A stretch of DNA of 64,000 bases, from NCBI RefSeq assembly GCF_017948305.1, contig NZ_CP072842.1, forward strand, positions 164,001-228,000, written 5' to 3'. How positions within the stretch are numbered: the stretch's first letter is position 1; every line of letters starts with the position of its first letter. The notes under the pieces are model-generated. The model saw only the letters and a program-made list of their open reading frames with translations, did not search any database and was not told where the DNA came from. A program made the position numbers and the translations under genes. The stretch comes from Faecalibacter bovis (GTDB taxonomy: Bacteria > Bacteroidota > Bacteroidia > Flavobacteriales > Weeksellaceae). Positions 16,356 through 24,660 of this stretch are shown here, piece after piece.

Positions 16356-17933
16356 TTATTTAATCCATACTTGGTGTAGTGTATGATAATTCCATCCATT
16401 AGTATCTTTAAAGTAATTATCCACTTCCCATCGACCATCGGTTCCCATATTCCAACACTCTTTTCCGGAATTATAAAATGTATGAGAAAGTATAGTATTA
16501 GAGTAAGAATTAGCTGACTGTGGTAACAATCCATTATGATTAATAAATTGTATATGGTTAGTTTTTATACCCTCATATGATAAAGTTTTATCGTATATAA
16601 ATGCTTTAACTATATTAATGTTACGAGATTTAAAATGTATAACACGGCTATGTTGATTTGTACTACCGAATATTCTTAATTCAGTTTCATTTTCAACTAT
16701 AGGATAATATTGTAAAAGCTCTTTTGATGTTTGCCCCCATGCTTCTGTATTAGATTCATCATATCCATGTGTGCTATTTTTTAAAATAGGAAAAGAATCA
16801 TTTCTTAATTTTTTTACAGGGTTTGTACCACCTAAATGATTATAATTTAAAACTAATGTCCAACCTCCATTATCTATCATATTATTTTTAGTAGCTTTTG
16901 GTTCCATATCACAATATGCTTGTAAAGCTGGTACATTTAATTTATTACCATCTAAATCAATCGTATAAACTCCTGATAATGAGTTAGGATATAAATTTTT
17001 AATTTCTTTACAGTGATAAGGATATCTACCTACTGCAAAATAACATCCGGCAAAATTACCAAATACTGCAGGTGTGAAATCTAGACCGGTGTAGGTACCA
17101 GTTATTGTATATCTTAAAATTCCATTTAAAGAACCAGATACAACTTCTCTTGTAAGAGTTAATCCATCTTTAGTGATATTTAATTCTTCAAAAGAGTAAC
17201 CTTCTGAATTAGGAATAGGAACTGTATATATTAAATTGTATGTTTTACCATTTTTTAAAAGTCCATCATCTTCTAACGGTAAATCTGTTACCCATGTTCC
17301 ATTGTTACAATCTGCTATATATTCAATCTCTTGTTCATCTTCGTGAGATAGAATAATTTTATTCCAAATCCCTGTAAGCTTAGTGTAGGGTGCATTAAGC
17401 GTACCGCTTAATTTATAAACAATGGTACGGCTACTTCCTGCAGGTATAGTGATGTCGATAGATTCTTGTGGGTCAGTAGTACTTTTACCTTCGCTAGGAA
17501 TACTTAGCATGGTTACGGTAATATCGCTTTGATCAATTTCTAAATCAGTAAGATTAAATCCTAATGTAGCTTCTCTAAAAGTATTATTGGTAATAGTTAC
17601 CTCGTATGTAGCATCAGTTAGTTGTTGTCCACGTATGTATGTCCCCTTAAAACCAGGTCCATCTACACGTACAACTGGATCTTCTTGTTTGGCACCAAAA
17701 CAATCAGACCAACCACTTAGTTGATATCCTTTGAAGCAATGCTCTATATAATCATATACGATCATACCAAGATAAGGGTTTGTAATTTTTGCAAAATCAT
17801 CTACATGATTAAGGATTAAAGTTTTGTTTTTAGAAGCCAAATGTAAATCTGCTTCATGATGTGGGTTTTCTGTATTTACCCCAATCTGCGCAAATAGCAT
17901 AAATGGGAGAAATAATAATAAGAATCTAAACAT
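16356..17933 (-). CDS. Secreted surface protein with fibrinogen-like C-terminal domain
   Basis: A 525-residue secreted protein. Residues 1-16 form a signal peptide (MFRFLLLFLPFMLFA). Residues about 17-70 match the 'QIGVNTENP...LHL' leader of its paralogues. About 85-205 is a beta-rich module (GPGFKGTYIRG, TIVYKLSG) shared with both downstream paralogues. The last 220 residues resemble a fibrinogen/collagen C-terminal domain: C-K-E-I with YPNSLSGVYTIDLDG, then AYCDM and GGWTLVLNYNH. Such domains bind sugars or proteins in animals; in bacteria they are rare. It is the last of three tandem paralogues read leftwards, probably as one unit with a terminator at 16287-16316. A cell-surface adhesin is inferred. 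Confidence 0.75.
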   Translation of the reverse strand: MFRFLLLFLPFMLFAQIGVNTENPHHEADLHLASKNKTLILNHVDDFAKITNPYLGMIVYDYIEHCFKGYQLSGWSDCFGAKQEDPVVRVDGPGFKGTYIRGQQLTDATYEVTITNNTFREATLGFNLTDLEIDQSDITVTMLSIPSEGKSTTDPQESIDITIPAGSSRTIVYKLSGTLNAPYTKLTGIWNKIILSHEDEQEIEYIADCNNGTWVTDLPLEDDGLLKNGKTYNLIYTVPIPNSEGYSFEELNITKDGLTLTREVVSGSLNGILRYTITGTYTGLDFTPAVFGNFAGCYFAVGRYPYHCKEIKNLYPNSLSGVYTIDLDGNKLNVPALQAYCDMEPKATKNNMIDNGGWTLVLNYNHLGGTNPVKKLRNDSFPILKNSTHGYDESNTEAWGQTSKELLQYYPIVENETELRIFGSTNQHSRVIHFKSRNINIVKAFIYDKTLSYEGIKTNHIQFINHNGLLPQSANSYSNTILSHTFYNSGKECWNMGTDGRWEVDNYFKDTNGWNYHTLHQVWIK

Positions 17934-17959
17934 TTTATTTATTTATTGCGGTTAGTAAT

Positions 17960-18571
17960 TTAATTTGTAGTTATTTCTTGAGTATCATTATAGGATAATG
18001 TTATTTTTTTCCATATTCCAACAAGTGTAGTATGTGGTGGTTTCAATTCACCTGTTAATCGATAAACTATGGTTTTAGAACCTTTGGAAGGGAAATTAAC
18101 ATCTATTGTAGAAGTATTAGTTGTACTACTGCCAGATTGATAAACAGCTGTAACATTTACATCCTCTAAATTTGGTTGTAGGTCTTCTACGCCAAAACCT
18201 AAAATAGCAGGTTTAGATGAATTGTTGGTTAATGTGACTTCAAATGTGGCATTGGTTAATGTTGTTCCACTAGTATATGTTCCTTTAAAGCCTATTCCTT
18301 TTAATCCAAAGGATAGGTTAGATACATTATTACTGAAACATGTAGACCAACCGTCTTGTTGATATCCTCTTACACAACCAGAAGTAGAATCATAGGCAAT
18401 CATTCCTAATTGTGGATCTGTAATCGCATTTAAATCTGTTAAATGATTTACAATCATGGTTTTATTTAAGCCGCCTAAGTGTAAATCGGATTCGGGATGC
18501 GGATTTTCTGTATTTACCCCAATTTGTGCAAAGAGCATAAAAGGGAGTAACAAGAATAGAAATCTATACAT
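17960..18571 (-). CDS. Secreted surface protein, short paralogue (203 aa)
   Basis: It has a signal peptide (MYRFLFLLLPFMLFA) and then the QIGVNTENP leader and beta module, aligning with residues 1-205 of the 525-aa neighbour and stopping where the fibrinogen-like part would begin. It is either a complete single-module protein or a shortened copy; the stop falls cleanly at the module edge, which favours the former. The leader segment AACTAACTCTCA precedes the ATG. No catalytic residues are seen. Confidence 0.7.
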   Translation of the reverse strand: MYRFLFLLLPFMLFAQIGVNTENPHPESDLHLGGLNKTMIVNHLTDLNAITDPQLGMIAYDSTSGCVRGYQQDGWSTCFSNNVSNLSFGLKGIGFKGTYTSGTTLTNATFEVTLTNNSSKPAILGFGVEDLQPNLEDVNVTAVYQSGSSTTNTSTIDVNFPSKGSKTIVYRLTGELKPPHTTLVGIWKKITLSYNDTQEITTN

Positions 18572-18622
18572 TGAGAGTTAGTTTTTAAAATTAATAGTTA
18601 TAATTAAATAATTTTTCTTGAT

Positions 18623-19135
18623 TTATTGTGCGATAATCGCTTGACTGTCATGATAGGTAAAAAAGAATTTTTTCCAAATCCCTTTTATAGCGTTCTGATC
18701 AGTGTTTAAATCACCAGACAGTTGGTAAACAATAGTTTTAGTGGAATAGGGTGCAAATGTTAGGTCAATAGATGTAGTGGTAGAGTTTTGCATACCAGCC
18801 TCATAAACAGCAGTAACATGTACATCTTCAATATTCAACTGCAAATCTTTAGTATCAAATTTCCATACAATAGGCTGTTTAGCAGTATTAGTTAACCTAA
18901 CTTCAAAGGTGTTGTCAGTTAACGCATTTCCTGTAACATAAGAACCTTTAAAACCAAGTCCTACAAATCCAAAAGCCCAATGGTAATAATTGGCATTGCC
19001 CTGCATACAAGTAGGATTTTCTTCCATTGCAGTTTTACCTGTATGCCAACATAAATTAGTTGTAAAATACGTTTTACCCTTACCTATACCTGAAAAAACA
19101 AGTACGGGTAGTAATAAGAAAATGATATGTCTCAT
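18623..19135 (-). CDS. Secreted surface protein, divergent short paralogue (170 aa)
   Basis: Signal peptide MRHIIFLLLPVLVFSG. The C-terminal 120 residues carry the same beta module as the two genes after it (GLGFKGSYVTGNAL, TKTIVYQLSGDL, GIWKKFFFTYHDSQAI). The QIGVNTENP segment is replaced by KGKTYFTTNLCWHTGK. It is first of three tandem paralogues, so a promoter for the cluster probably lies in 19136-19300. The leader contains ACTAACTAAC. The function is unknown; it is exported and probably surface-located. Confidence 0.65.
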   Translation of the reverse strand: MRHIIFLLLPVLVFSGIGKGKTYFTTNLCWHTGKTAMEENPTCMQGNANYYHWAFGFVGLGFKGSYVTGNALTDNTFEVRLTNTAKQPIVWKFDTKDLQLNIEDVHVTAVYEAGMQNSTTTSIDLTFAPYSTKTIVYQLSGDLNTDQNAIKGIWKKFFFTYHDSQAIIAQ

Positions 19136-19713
19136 TTTTTTGTTAGTTAGTATTATTGTTAGTTGTAATGAATATTTATATTAAGATCGGATTACATTAA
19201 AGATTCAATAGGAAATTTTATTGTTATTCAGATTATTAAAGCAAGCTTCAACAGAGCTGAATAATTTTAGTTTTAGTTTATTGCACAAAATTAGAAAACA
19301 ATTCTAAATTGATTATTAAGCGATTAAAAATATTTAGATGATTTAAATCATTGATTATAAATATTTTATAATGAGTAAAAATTACCGAAAATTTTCAAAA
19401 ATCATCAAAAAACTATTTTATATCTCAAATTTTATTTTATGTACCTATTTAATAAATAATGAAGTAAATTATCAAATAATTAAGTTAATAGTTTAATTAT
19501 CATGAATTTAAATTTCATAAAATACAGAAATAGATTATGCTGTTTTTGGCTGTTTTTAAGAAAAATAATTGATATTATAACATAACGGATGAACTGTTAA
19601 ATTATTAATCTGTGAGTATATAATCTTTTATAAAACCAACTTACATATAAATGAGCGTTAGTTTTAGAATTATAAACTTCTATGTAAATTAAAATCGACT
19701 AATTTCTATAAAA

Positions 19714-19808
19714 AAAAATACCGCTCTACTGAGCGGTATTTTAATGGTCTAATTTTACTATAGTTATATGAAAGTTATAGTCTTATCGTACCCATACTTG
19801 GTGATAAT
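19714..19808 (-). pseudogene. 3'-end scrap of a fourth fibrinogen-like paralogue
   Basis: On the minus strand the last codons read YYHQVWVR and stop (19779-19805), matching LHQVWIK at the end of the 525-aa gene. The following 60-70 bp and the ATACCGCTC/GAGCGGTAT terminator (19714-19743) are nearly identical to 16287-16355. Only the tail of the gene survives. Confidence 0.7.
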
Positions 19809-19816
19809 ACAAAAAA

Positions 19817-19838
19817 ATACCGCTCCTAAGAGCGGTAT
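19817..19838 (-). terminator. Orphan terminator hairpin
   Basis: ATACCGCTC and GAGCGGTAT pair around CTAA, followed on the minus strand by seven T. It differs in loop and flanks from the 19714 hairpin. The roughly 85 nt upstream on the minus strand lack an ORF, so a small RNA similar to candidate A is possible but weak. Confidence 0.55.
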
Positions 19839-20167
19839 GTGGTTGGTATAGTTAGCTAAATACTAGTTTGAGTTAGTTATTATATAATCGAAACTAAAAT
19901 TTTTAAAAGTATAAAGTTACATTTTACCTATATTTTTATAATGAAGGTATAAATTATATAATTTTCATTTTGTAGTATACACAAACAAATTCAATTAAAA
20001 TGGAAATTAATATGATACTAATAACCGCTAAAATTTAATAATATATCTAATTAATAATCATTTAACTTTAGAATACTTTTATAAAGTATAGGATAATTCA
20101 ATTGTAAATAATAAATTTACAGAGTAATTATTGATTGCTAAAAGATTGTATGCTAAACGATTTGAAT

Positions 20168-20273
20168 AAAAGGTGCTGCGCCAACAGCACCTTTTATTTG
20201 CCTCTACAATCTTTAAATGAATGCTTTGTATAACCAACTTAAACCTAAAATTGTTGCTTTAAGATGTAAAAGC
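20168..20273 (-). ncRNA. Candidate small RNA B with terminator
   Basis: A symmetric terminator, AAAAGGTGCTG/CAGCACCTTTT, occupies 20168-20195. On the minus strand a TACCTTCG box (20278-20285) resembles the -7 consensus. The intervening 80 nt hold no ORF and include AGGTTTAAGTTGGTTAT, which can pair with the ATAACCAACCTAAATCT leader of the pseudogene at 35011 with one mismatch and one G-U. Low confidence; the terminator itself is convincing. Confidence 0.35.
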
Positions 20274-20894
20274 GGTGCGAAGGTATAAAAAAAATCAATT
20301 TTTGATAAAAAACAGAGTTATTTTTTAACTGATTTAAATCAGTTAAGGTGCTGATATGTTGTATTTTATAATGAGTAAAAATTTGATTTATTAAGTAATT
20401 TTTATTCATTAAAAAATAGGTTTAAAATGTTTTTTTATTGATAATTAAATTGGAATTGTCAAAAAAAGATATAAAAACAATAATAGTTATTGTGTAAACA
20501 ATAGGATTTATATTTACATAATATGCTATTATATTTTAAAAGTTAGCTGTCAATCAACTTTCTAAGATAAGTATTTAAAGATATTTAATCTTTGACTTAA
20601 GAATCAAACAAATATTCATACACCCTCCACTTAATGATAATATCTCGAAATGTAGACTTTAACATTTTTATATTTTAAAGAATGATATACAAATAGAGTG
20701 ATCAGTTCTAATATTACTTTCATTAAAATTTCACACCTCAATCATTTATTGATAAAGTTTGTTATCGTGAATTATCCAAAATAGACATGCTTAATTAATT
20801 TAATAGTAGTTAATTAACAACCTGTTGATAACCTTTTTAAAAATCATATAATAATAGTATAGTAGAAATAAGGGAAAACATAGATTTGTAAAAT

Positions 20895-21734
20895 ATGGAG
20901 AATACGATAGTTGTTAAAATTGGAGGTGATCTAACTACAAATTTTGTAGGAATCAATGAATTATTTAAATTTTATAATGAAGCGAAAGATTATTTCGACT
21001 GTATAATATCTATCGATTTCTATCATCTAAGATGGTTTGATGCGAATTTAAGCGCCATATTTGGAGCGATGATTCAATTATTAATAGATAATAATAATCT
21101 AAAGTTTACTACAGATTTAGCATTTCTAGAAAATAGATTTGATGTACTCTTTCGTAATGGATTTTTAAATTCAGAGAATTATAAATCGGACGAAAGAAAT
21201 TCAACAATCGCTTTCCAAAATTTTGATCAGAAAGATAAAGAGGGTTTCAATCATTATATAGAAAATAATTTGATGCAACATAGAGGTATGCCAAATTTAT
21301 CTGATGAACAGAGTGATTGTATACTAGATGCATTAAATGAAATTTTTTGTAATATTCAACTTCATGCTCAAACCGAAAACGATTTCTTTGTGTGTGGTCA
21401 ATACTACCCTAGACAATCTAAACTTATTTTTACGATGGTAGATTTAGGGATAGGTTTTCTTCCCGCAATCGCTGAAAAAACAAAGAATGAAGTACAGTCA
21501 AACTATCAAGCAATCAAATGGGCATTAGAAAAAAGAAATACAACTAAAAAAAATACACCAGGAGGGCTTGGTTTATATGATTTAAATAATTATTTTAGTT
21601 CAAGTAATGGAGATTTTCAAATTATAACAGGTGATACATTTTGGAGTAAAAATCTTGAAAATTCTCCTTTGAAAAAACAGATTTTTAATAAACCATTCAT
21701 AGGTACAATAGTAAATTTGGTATTTGAAATTTAG
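20895..21734 (+). CDS. STAS-like domain fused to GHKL ATPase (anti-sigma-kinase-like)
   Basis: A 279-residue protein. Residues 1-95 resemble a STAS-like alpha/beta domain (VVKIGGDL, FDCIISIDF, WFDANLSAIFGAMI). Residues about 130-279 are a GHKL ATP-binding fold: N-box DALNEIFCNIQLHA (145-158, with E149 and N153), G1 DLGIGF (183-188) and G2 PGGLGL (222-227). No histidine-phosphorylation domain is present, so it resembles RsbT/RsbW-type switch kinases rather than sensor kinases. The next genes encode a STAS-like partner and a PIN protein. Inference: a partner-switch module controlling the PIN effector. Confidence 0.75.
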   Translation: MENTIVVKIGGDLTTNFVGINELFKFYNEAKDYFDCIISIDFYHLRWFDANLSAIFGAMIQLLIDNNNLKFTTDLAFLENRFDVLFRNGFLNSENYKSDERNSTIAFQNFDQKDKEGFNHYIENNLMQHRGMPNLSDEQSDCILDALNEIFCNIQLHAQTENDFFVCGQYYPRQSKLIFTMVDLGIGFLPAIAEKTKNEVQSNYQAIKWALEKRNTTKKNTPGGLGLYDLNNYFSSSNGDFQIITGDTFWSKNLENSPLKKQIFNKPFIGTIVNLVFEI

Positions 21735-21747
21735 TATTGTACCTTTG
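21717..21747 (+). promoter_or_regulatory. Bacteroidota-type promoter for the STAS-like gene
   Basis: TTG at 21717-21719 and TACCTTTG at 21740-21747 are spaced by 20 bp, matching the TTG-N17-23-TAnnTTTG consensus. The promoter sits over the stop codon of the ATPase gene and would give a roughly 22-nt leader before ATG 21776. The two downstream genes can therefore be expressed apart from the ATPase. Confidence 0.65.
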
Positions 21748-21775
21748 CAAACACAAACCGTTTAAAAGCAAAATT

Positions 21776-22096
21776 ATGAAAATCAATATTTTAGATATTA
21801 TAAATTCTAATTTAGCTACAAATATTGAAGATGGTGTTAATGTTTTTAATGCAATTAAAGAGATTAAGCCAGATTCTTTAATTCTTTCATTTGAAGGAAT
21901 TAAGCGTATTTCTACAGCTTTTTTAAATGAATCAATAGGGCAATATGCTTTAATTTATAACAATTTGAATATTAATAACTTTGTATTTCCAGAAGATAAA
22001 CCAATGTTTAAATTCAAAGTTGAAGATATCATTGAAAACGCTCTTTTAGGAGACCAATACGATGAATTAGTAGATAATATGATTGTTTCTTTATAA
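21776..22096 (+). CDS. STAS-like (DUF4325-type) small protein
   Basis: From ATG 21776 the product has 106 residues. SLILSFEGIKRISTAFLNESIGQ follows the 'beta strand - G - S/T - helix' pattern of DUF4325/STAS-like proteins, where a serine or threonine may be phosphorylated by a GHKL kinase; here S and T in RISTAF are candidates. The GTA start region at 21737 is rejected: the extra residues cover the promoter. It stands between the ATPase and the PIN gene, 18 bp before the latter. Inference: antagonist or phospho-switch partner of the upstream ATPase. Confidence 0.7.
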   Translation: MKINILDIINSNLATNIEDGVNVFNAIKEIKPDSLILSFEGIKRISTAFLNESIGQYALIYNNLNINNFVFPEDKPMFKFKVEDIIENALLGDQYDELVDNMIVSL

Positions 22097-22114
22097 AAAA
22101 AGAAAAGGTTAATT

Positions 22115-22720
22115 ATGCCTTATAAATATTCAAAAACACAAAATGCACGTCCAAAAGATGGTGCATTTTATTTTTTAGATGCTAACATTTGGATTAAAAT
22201 TCTAACTCCTAAATCTAAACCTTCTTTCAAGGACAAAAATTACATCACATTTGTAGAGAAAATTCAAGATAATAGTAAGTGTAAAATTGTTGTTACCGCA
22301 TTAGTATTATCAGAAGTAATTAATCGTATTCTCAGAGATGTACATATGGAAAAGTTTTTATTAAAAATGAAAAGACAAGATCCAAATTACATTCCTCCTA
22401 AAGATTTTTATAAAGCTGTATTTAGAAAATCGTCCGATTTTAAAAGAGCATATGTGATGTTATGTGATGAAATCAGAGATATGCATGATACTTTATATTT
22501 AGTGTCAGATGAATTAGGAGAAAAATTCAAATTAAAACATATACTTAAAGATTTACCAACTCATTTAGATTTTAATGATCATTACTATTACCAGATCTGT
22601 AAAGCAAATAATTATATATTAATTACAGATGATAAAGATTTTTGGGTAGAGGATGTAGAGGTTATGACAGAAAGCGATACATTATTTAATAGATTCTTAC
22701 AAGTAAATATTCCTAAATAA
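22115..22720 (+). CDS. PIN-domain RNase-like protein
   Basis: A 201-residue protein with PIN-fold acidic residues: D22 and N24 in FLDANIWI, E67 in LVLSEVIN, the D152-D155 region in LDFNDHYYY, and T171-D175 in ITDDKDFW. PIN proteins are metal-dependent RNases, often toxins. There is no VapB-like antitoxin; instead a STAS-like protein and a STAS/GHKL ATPase precede it, 18 bp and about 400 bp upstream. A clear terminator ends the unit at 22746. This arrangement suggests an effector held in check by protein partners (inference). Confidence 0.75.
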   Translation: MPYKYSKTQNARPKDGAFYFLDANIWIKILTPKSKPSFKDKNYITFVEKIQDNSKCKIVVTALVLSEVINRILRDVHMEKFLLKMKRQDPNYIPPKDFYKAVFRKSSDFKRAYVMLCDEIRDMHDTLYLVSDELGEKFKLKHILKDLPTHLDFNDHYYYQICKANNYILITDDKDFWVEDVEVMTESDTLFNRFLQVNIPK

Positions 22721-22745
22721 TGTAGTTTTTTTAAATAGATAAAAT

Positions 22746-22779
22746 AAAAATGTGAGATTTTTCAATAATCTCACATTTT
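22746..22779 (+). terminator. Terminator of the STAS/PIN cluster
   Basis: AAAATGTGAGATT and AATCTCACATTTT form a long stem with a short loop, then T. It ends the cluster and marks the left limit of the structured locus copy B. Confidence 0.85.
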
Positions 22780-22995
22780 TTACTTTATTATAACCTCATC
22801 CGCCAACCCTTTCTAAAAAATCCATCCAGTTCCATTCGAACAGCAATTCAATATCTCTCACTCGTTTCGGAAGTAAAATCCATCCAACAGCGTATATACA
22901 CCGGAATGTTAGACGCTATTGGATTGAAATCACGGCACTTTCCGATGGTCTGATTCCTTCCATTTTCCGAAAGTCCTTGATGATGGATTTTTGGA

Positions 22996-23027
22996 GATTG
23001 TTGAAGTTTTAAATTATCGCTACAATC
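22996..23027. repeat. Hairpin with conserved loop, copy B
   Basis: GATTGTTG and CTACAATC (one T-T mismatch) enclose AAGTTTTAAATTATCG. Compare 12266-12295: same loop, different stem. Confidence 0.7.
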
Positions 23028-23040
23028 ATTTTATTGCAAC

Positions 23041-23075
23041 TTTGAGATTAAGAGGAGAAGCTTGAGAAGCTTCGG
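23041..23075. repeat. GGAG-foot hairpin repeat, copy 2
   Basis: TTTGAGATTAAGAGGAG is followed by GAAGCTT-GAG-AAGCTTC-GG. It is the standard form of the repeat. Confidence 0.75.
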
Positions 23076-23418
23076 GTTTAAAAACTCCAATAATGTGCAA
23101 CTTCAATTTCATTCAGTAACAATCATTCTAACCTATAAAAATGGCTAGGTTTTGAGTAAGAAATATAAAAACCTATTCATTTTAAACTTGATTCGAAAAT
23201 TACTATTCAAACCAAAAGTTGCACACCATTGGGCAAAAACAGCCCTAGCATTCGTTGCTCTTTACTGTTTTTCACAAAGCAGAAAAACAAAAGCAACCAA
23301 TGCTGATAAAGGGCTTTCGTTAGGTGCAAAAAATGTTTGATTAGCGATAAGAATCCACCATGAAAACATAATCTTTCATAAGAAGAAAAACTCTTAAATA
23401 AAGATAAAAATGGCCTCT

Positions 23419-23532
23419 AAATCGTCATCGTTAAGAAAATCATTTTTTATGAAGGACAAGTATGAATTACCGACCATCGGGAGCGATTTAATTCATTCCC
23501 GAAATGAAAAGGATTTTTAGCCAAGACGATTT
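23419..23532. repeat. Nested-hairpin element HE3
   Basis: Outer stem AAATCGTC (23419-23426) with GACGATTT (23525-23532); middle AAAATCATTTT (23436-23446) with AAAAGGATTTT (23507-23517), one mismatch; inner ATGAATTA (23462-23469) with TAATTCAT (23489-23496). The core loop is CCGACCATCGGGAGCGATT. It shares loops with HE2 (CGTTAAG on the left, CCCGAAA on the right) but all three stems differ. Repeat R copy 3 follows. Confidence 0.8.
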
Positions 23533-23534
23533 AA

Positions 23535-23634
23535 AGCCTTGACTTTTTTGGTTCGTTTTTGTGTCAAGACAAATCCGAAGGATTCATGAATACATTATTC
23601 ATAAAATAATAAATCCATGAATAAAAATGAACAT
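23535..23634. repeat. 100-nt repeat R, copy 3
   Basis: It is almost identical to 13721-13820 and 25341-25440; the CTTGAC/GTCAAG hairpin is at 23538-23568. Confidence 0.8.
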
Positions 23635-23829
23635 ATACAAACTATACCTAAGCTACACTGAAGCTTCTCCTTTTAATTTCAAATGTTCTACACAAAAATG
23701 CTTGATTCGGGATAAAAATCCACCATGAAAACTTAATCTTTCATAACAAAAAAAACTTTTATATAAAGAAAAACCGGCCTCCAAATCGTCAGCGTTAAGA
23801 AAAACATTTCAGAAACAAAAACGGCATAA

Positions 23830-23942
23830 CAATTCGCAGACGAGCGTCAATCCATTGAGAGTAACGTAAAAATGTTTACCGACTGAAAGGAGTGATTTAA
23901 ACATTTTAGTGTAACGAAATGATGATTGACCGTCGAGAATTG
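23830..23942. repeat. Nested-hairpin element HE4
   Basis: Outer stem CAATTC (23830-23835) with GAATTG (23937-23942); inner AAATGTTTA (23870-23878) with TAAACATTT (23898-23906). The inner part matches HE1, but the outer stem has changed on both sides (HE1 has ACGATT/AATCGT). A CTTGAT/ATCAAG hairpin with GGTTCG loop follows. Confidence 0.78.
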
Positions 23943-24249
23943 AAGCCTTGATTTTTTTTTGGTTCGTTTTTTTGATCAAGCAAAAAAATGAACATAGAAA
24001 TACAATATCTAAGTTTCATTGAAGCTTCTACTCTTAAACCACATTTCCCCACCACCCCATTAATAGCTACAGGTCAAGAAAAGCAAAAGTTTTATAAAAG
24101 GTACATTGGTCTATTACGCTAAATCGCTAGTCGCATCACATCGTTCGGTACTCCATTGCAAGCCTGTGCTGAGCCCAGTCGAAGTGCAATTCGTAACCCC
24201 TCACTTTTGTGCTGCTTGGTAGCTTATTAGCCCACACCAATTGGCTCGG

Positions 24250-24284
24250 TGTAGCAAAACACCCTAAAGGGATGTTCAGCTACA
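24250..24284. repeat. Covarying hairpin, copy B
   Basis: TGTAGC pairs with GCTACA, and AACA-CCC with GGG-TGTT inside. Compare 12717-12750. Confidence 0.7.
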
Positions 24285-24484
24285 ATCCCTCGCCACCTAT
24301 TTAAATAGTAGATAACTTTTCTTTCCCTGCGCGTATTTCCCCGATTTTAAAAACCTGAATCTTAACACAGCCCACTTTTGAATTGAAACATTTAATTTCA
24401 AACAAAAATCCTGATTGAAGAAAATTTTGAAAAAAAAATTCCAACAAAAAGAAACGCAAAGGTCTATCCGATTCATTTTTAGTC

Positions 24485-24557
24485 AAGGTCAAGCCTTGCA
24501 GGTTTACATCAAAATCTCCACCTATACAGGTTGTATTTGGATGTAAAACCTTGCCTT
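24485..24557. repeat. Three-tier hairpin upstream of DUF6943-like gene, copy B
   Basis: It has the same nested stems as 12951-13023, with one base difference visible. The DUF6943-like gene starts about 100 bp downstream. Confidence 0.65.
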
Positions 24558-24660
24558 TAAAATGCCTCTGATAAGGAGAAATGGCTTTCTTTTTTTTTGT
24601 TTTTTCTTTGGAAGAATATTCTGCGAAGCGTAGCGAGCATAAATTTTTAAATGCCTAGCT

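Larger units (their letters stand above)
19136..20894. other. Long A+T-rich intergenic region with gene scraps
   Basis: About 1.75 kb without an intact gene. It contains a duplicate of the 3' end of the fibrinogen-like gene (19714-19808), two rho-independent-type hairpins (19817-19838 and 20168-20195) and otherwise very A+T-rich DNA. It reads like the remains of a deleted surface-protein paralogue plus the promoter regions of the flanking genes. Confidence 0.6.
22782..24557. repeat. Structured non-coding locus, copy B
   Basis: No credible gene lies in this 1.8 kb. Segments 23273-23345 and 24037-24557 align with copy A (12451-13023). Between them sits about 690 bp absent from copy A, made of two tandem, similar units (about 23336-23690 and 23697-24030), each with a nested-hairpin element. 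A 22-bp insertion at 24163-24185 (CTGTGCTGAGCCCAGTCGAA...) resembles a GC-rich dispersed repeat common in Flavobacteria. The left part (22800-22990) also holds imperfect inverted repeats. Confidence 0.7.

Noticed and set aside
23152-23340. A 62-codon plus-strand ORF in copy B
   Set aside because: It contains repeat DNA shared with copy A in a different frame; no conservation as protein.
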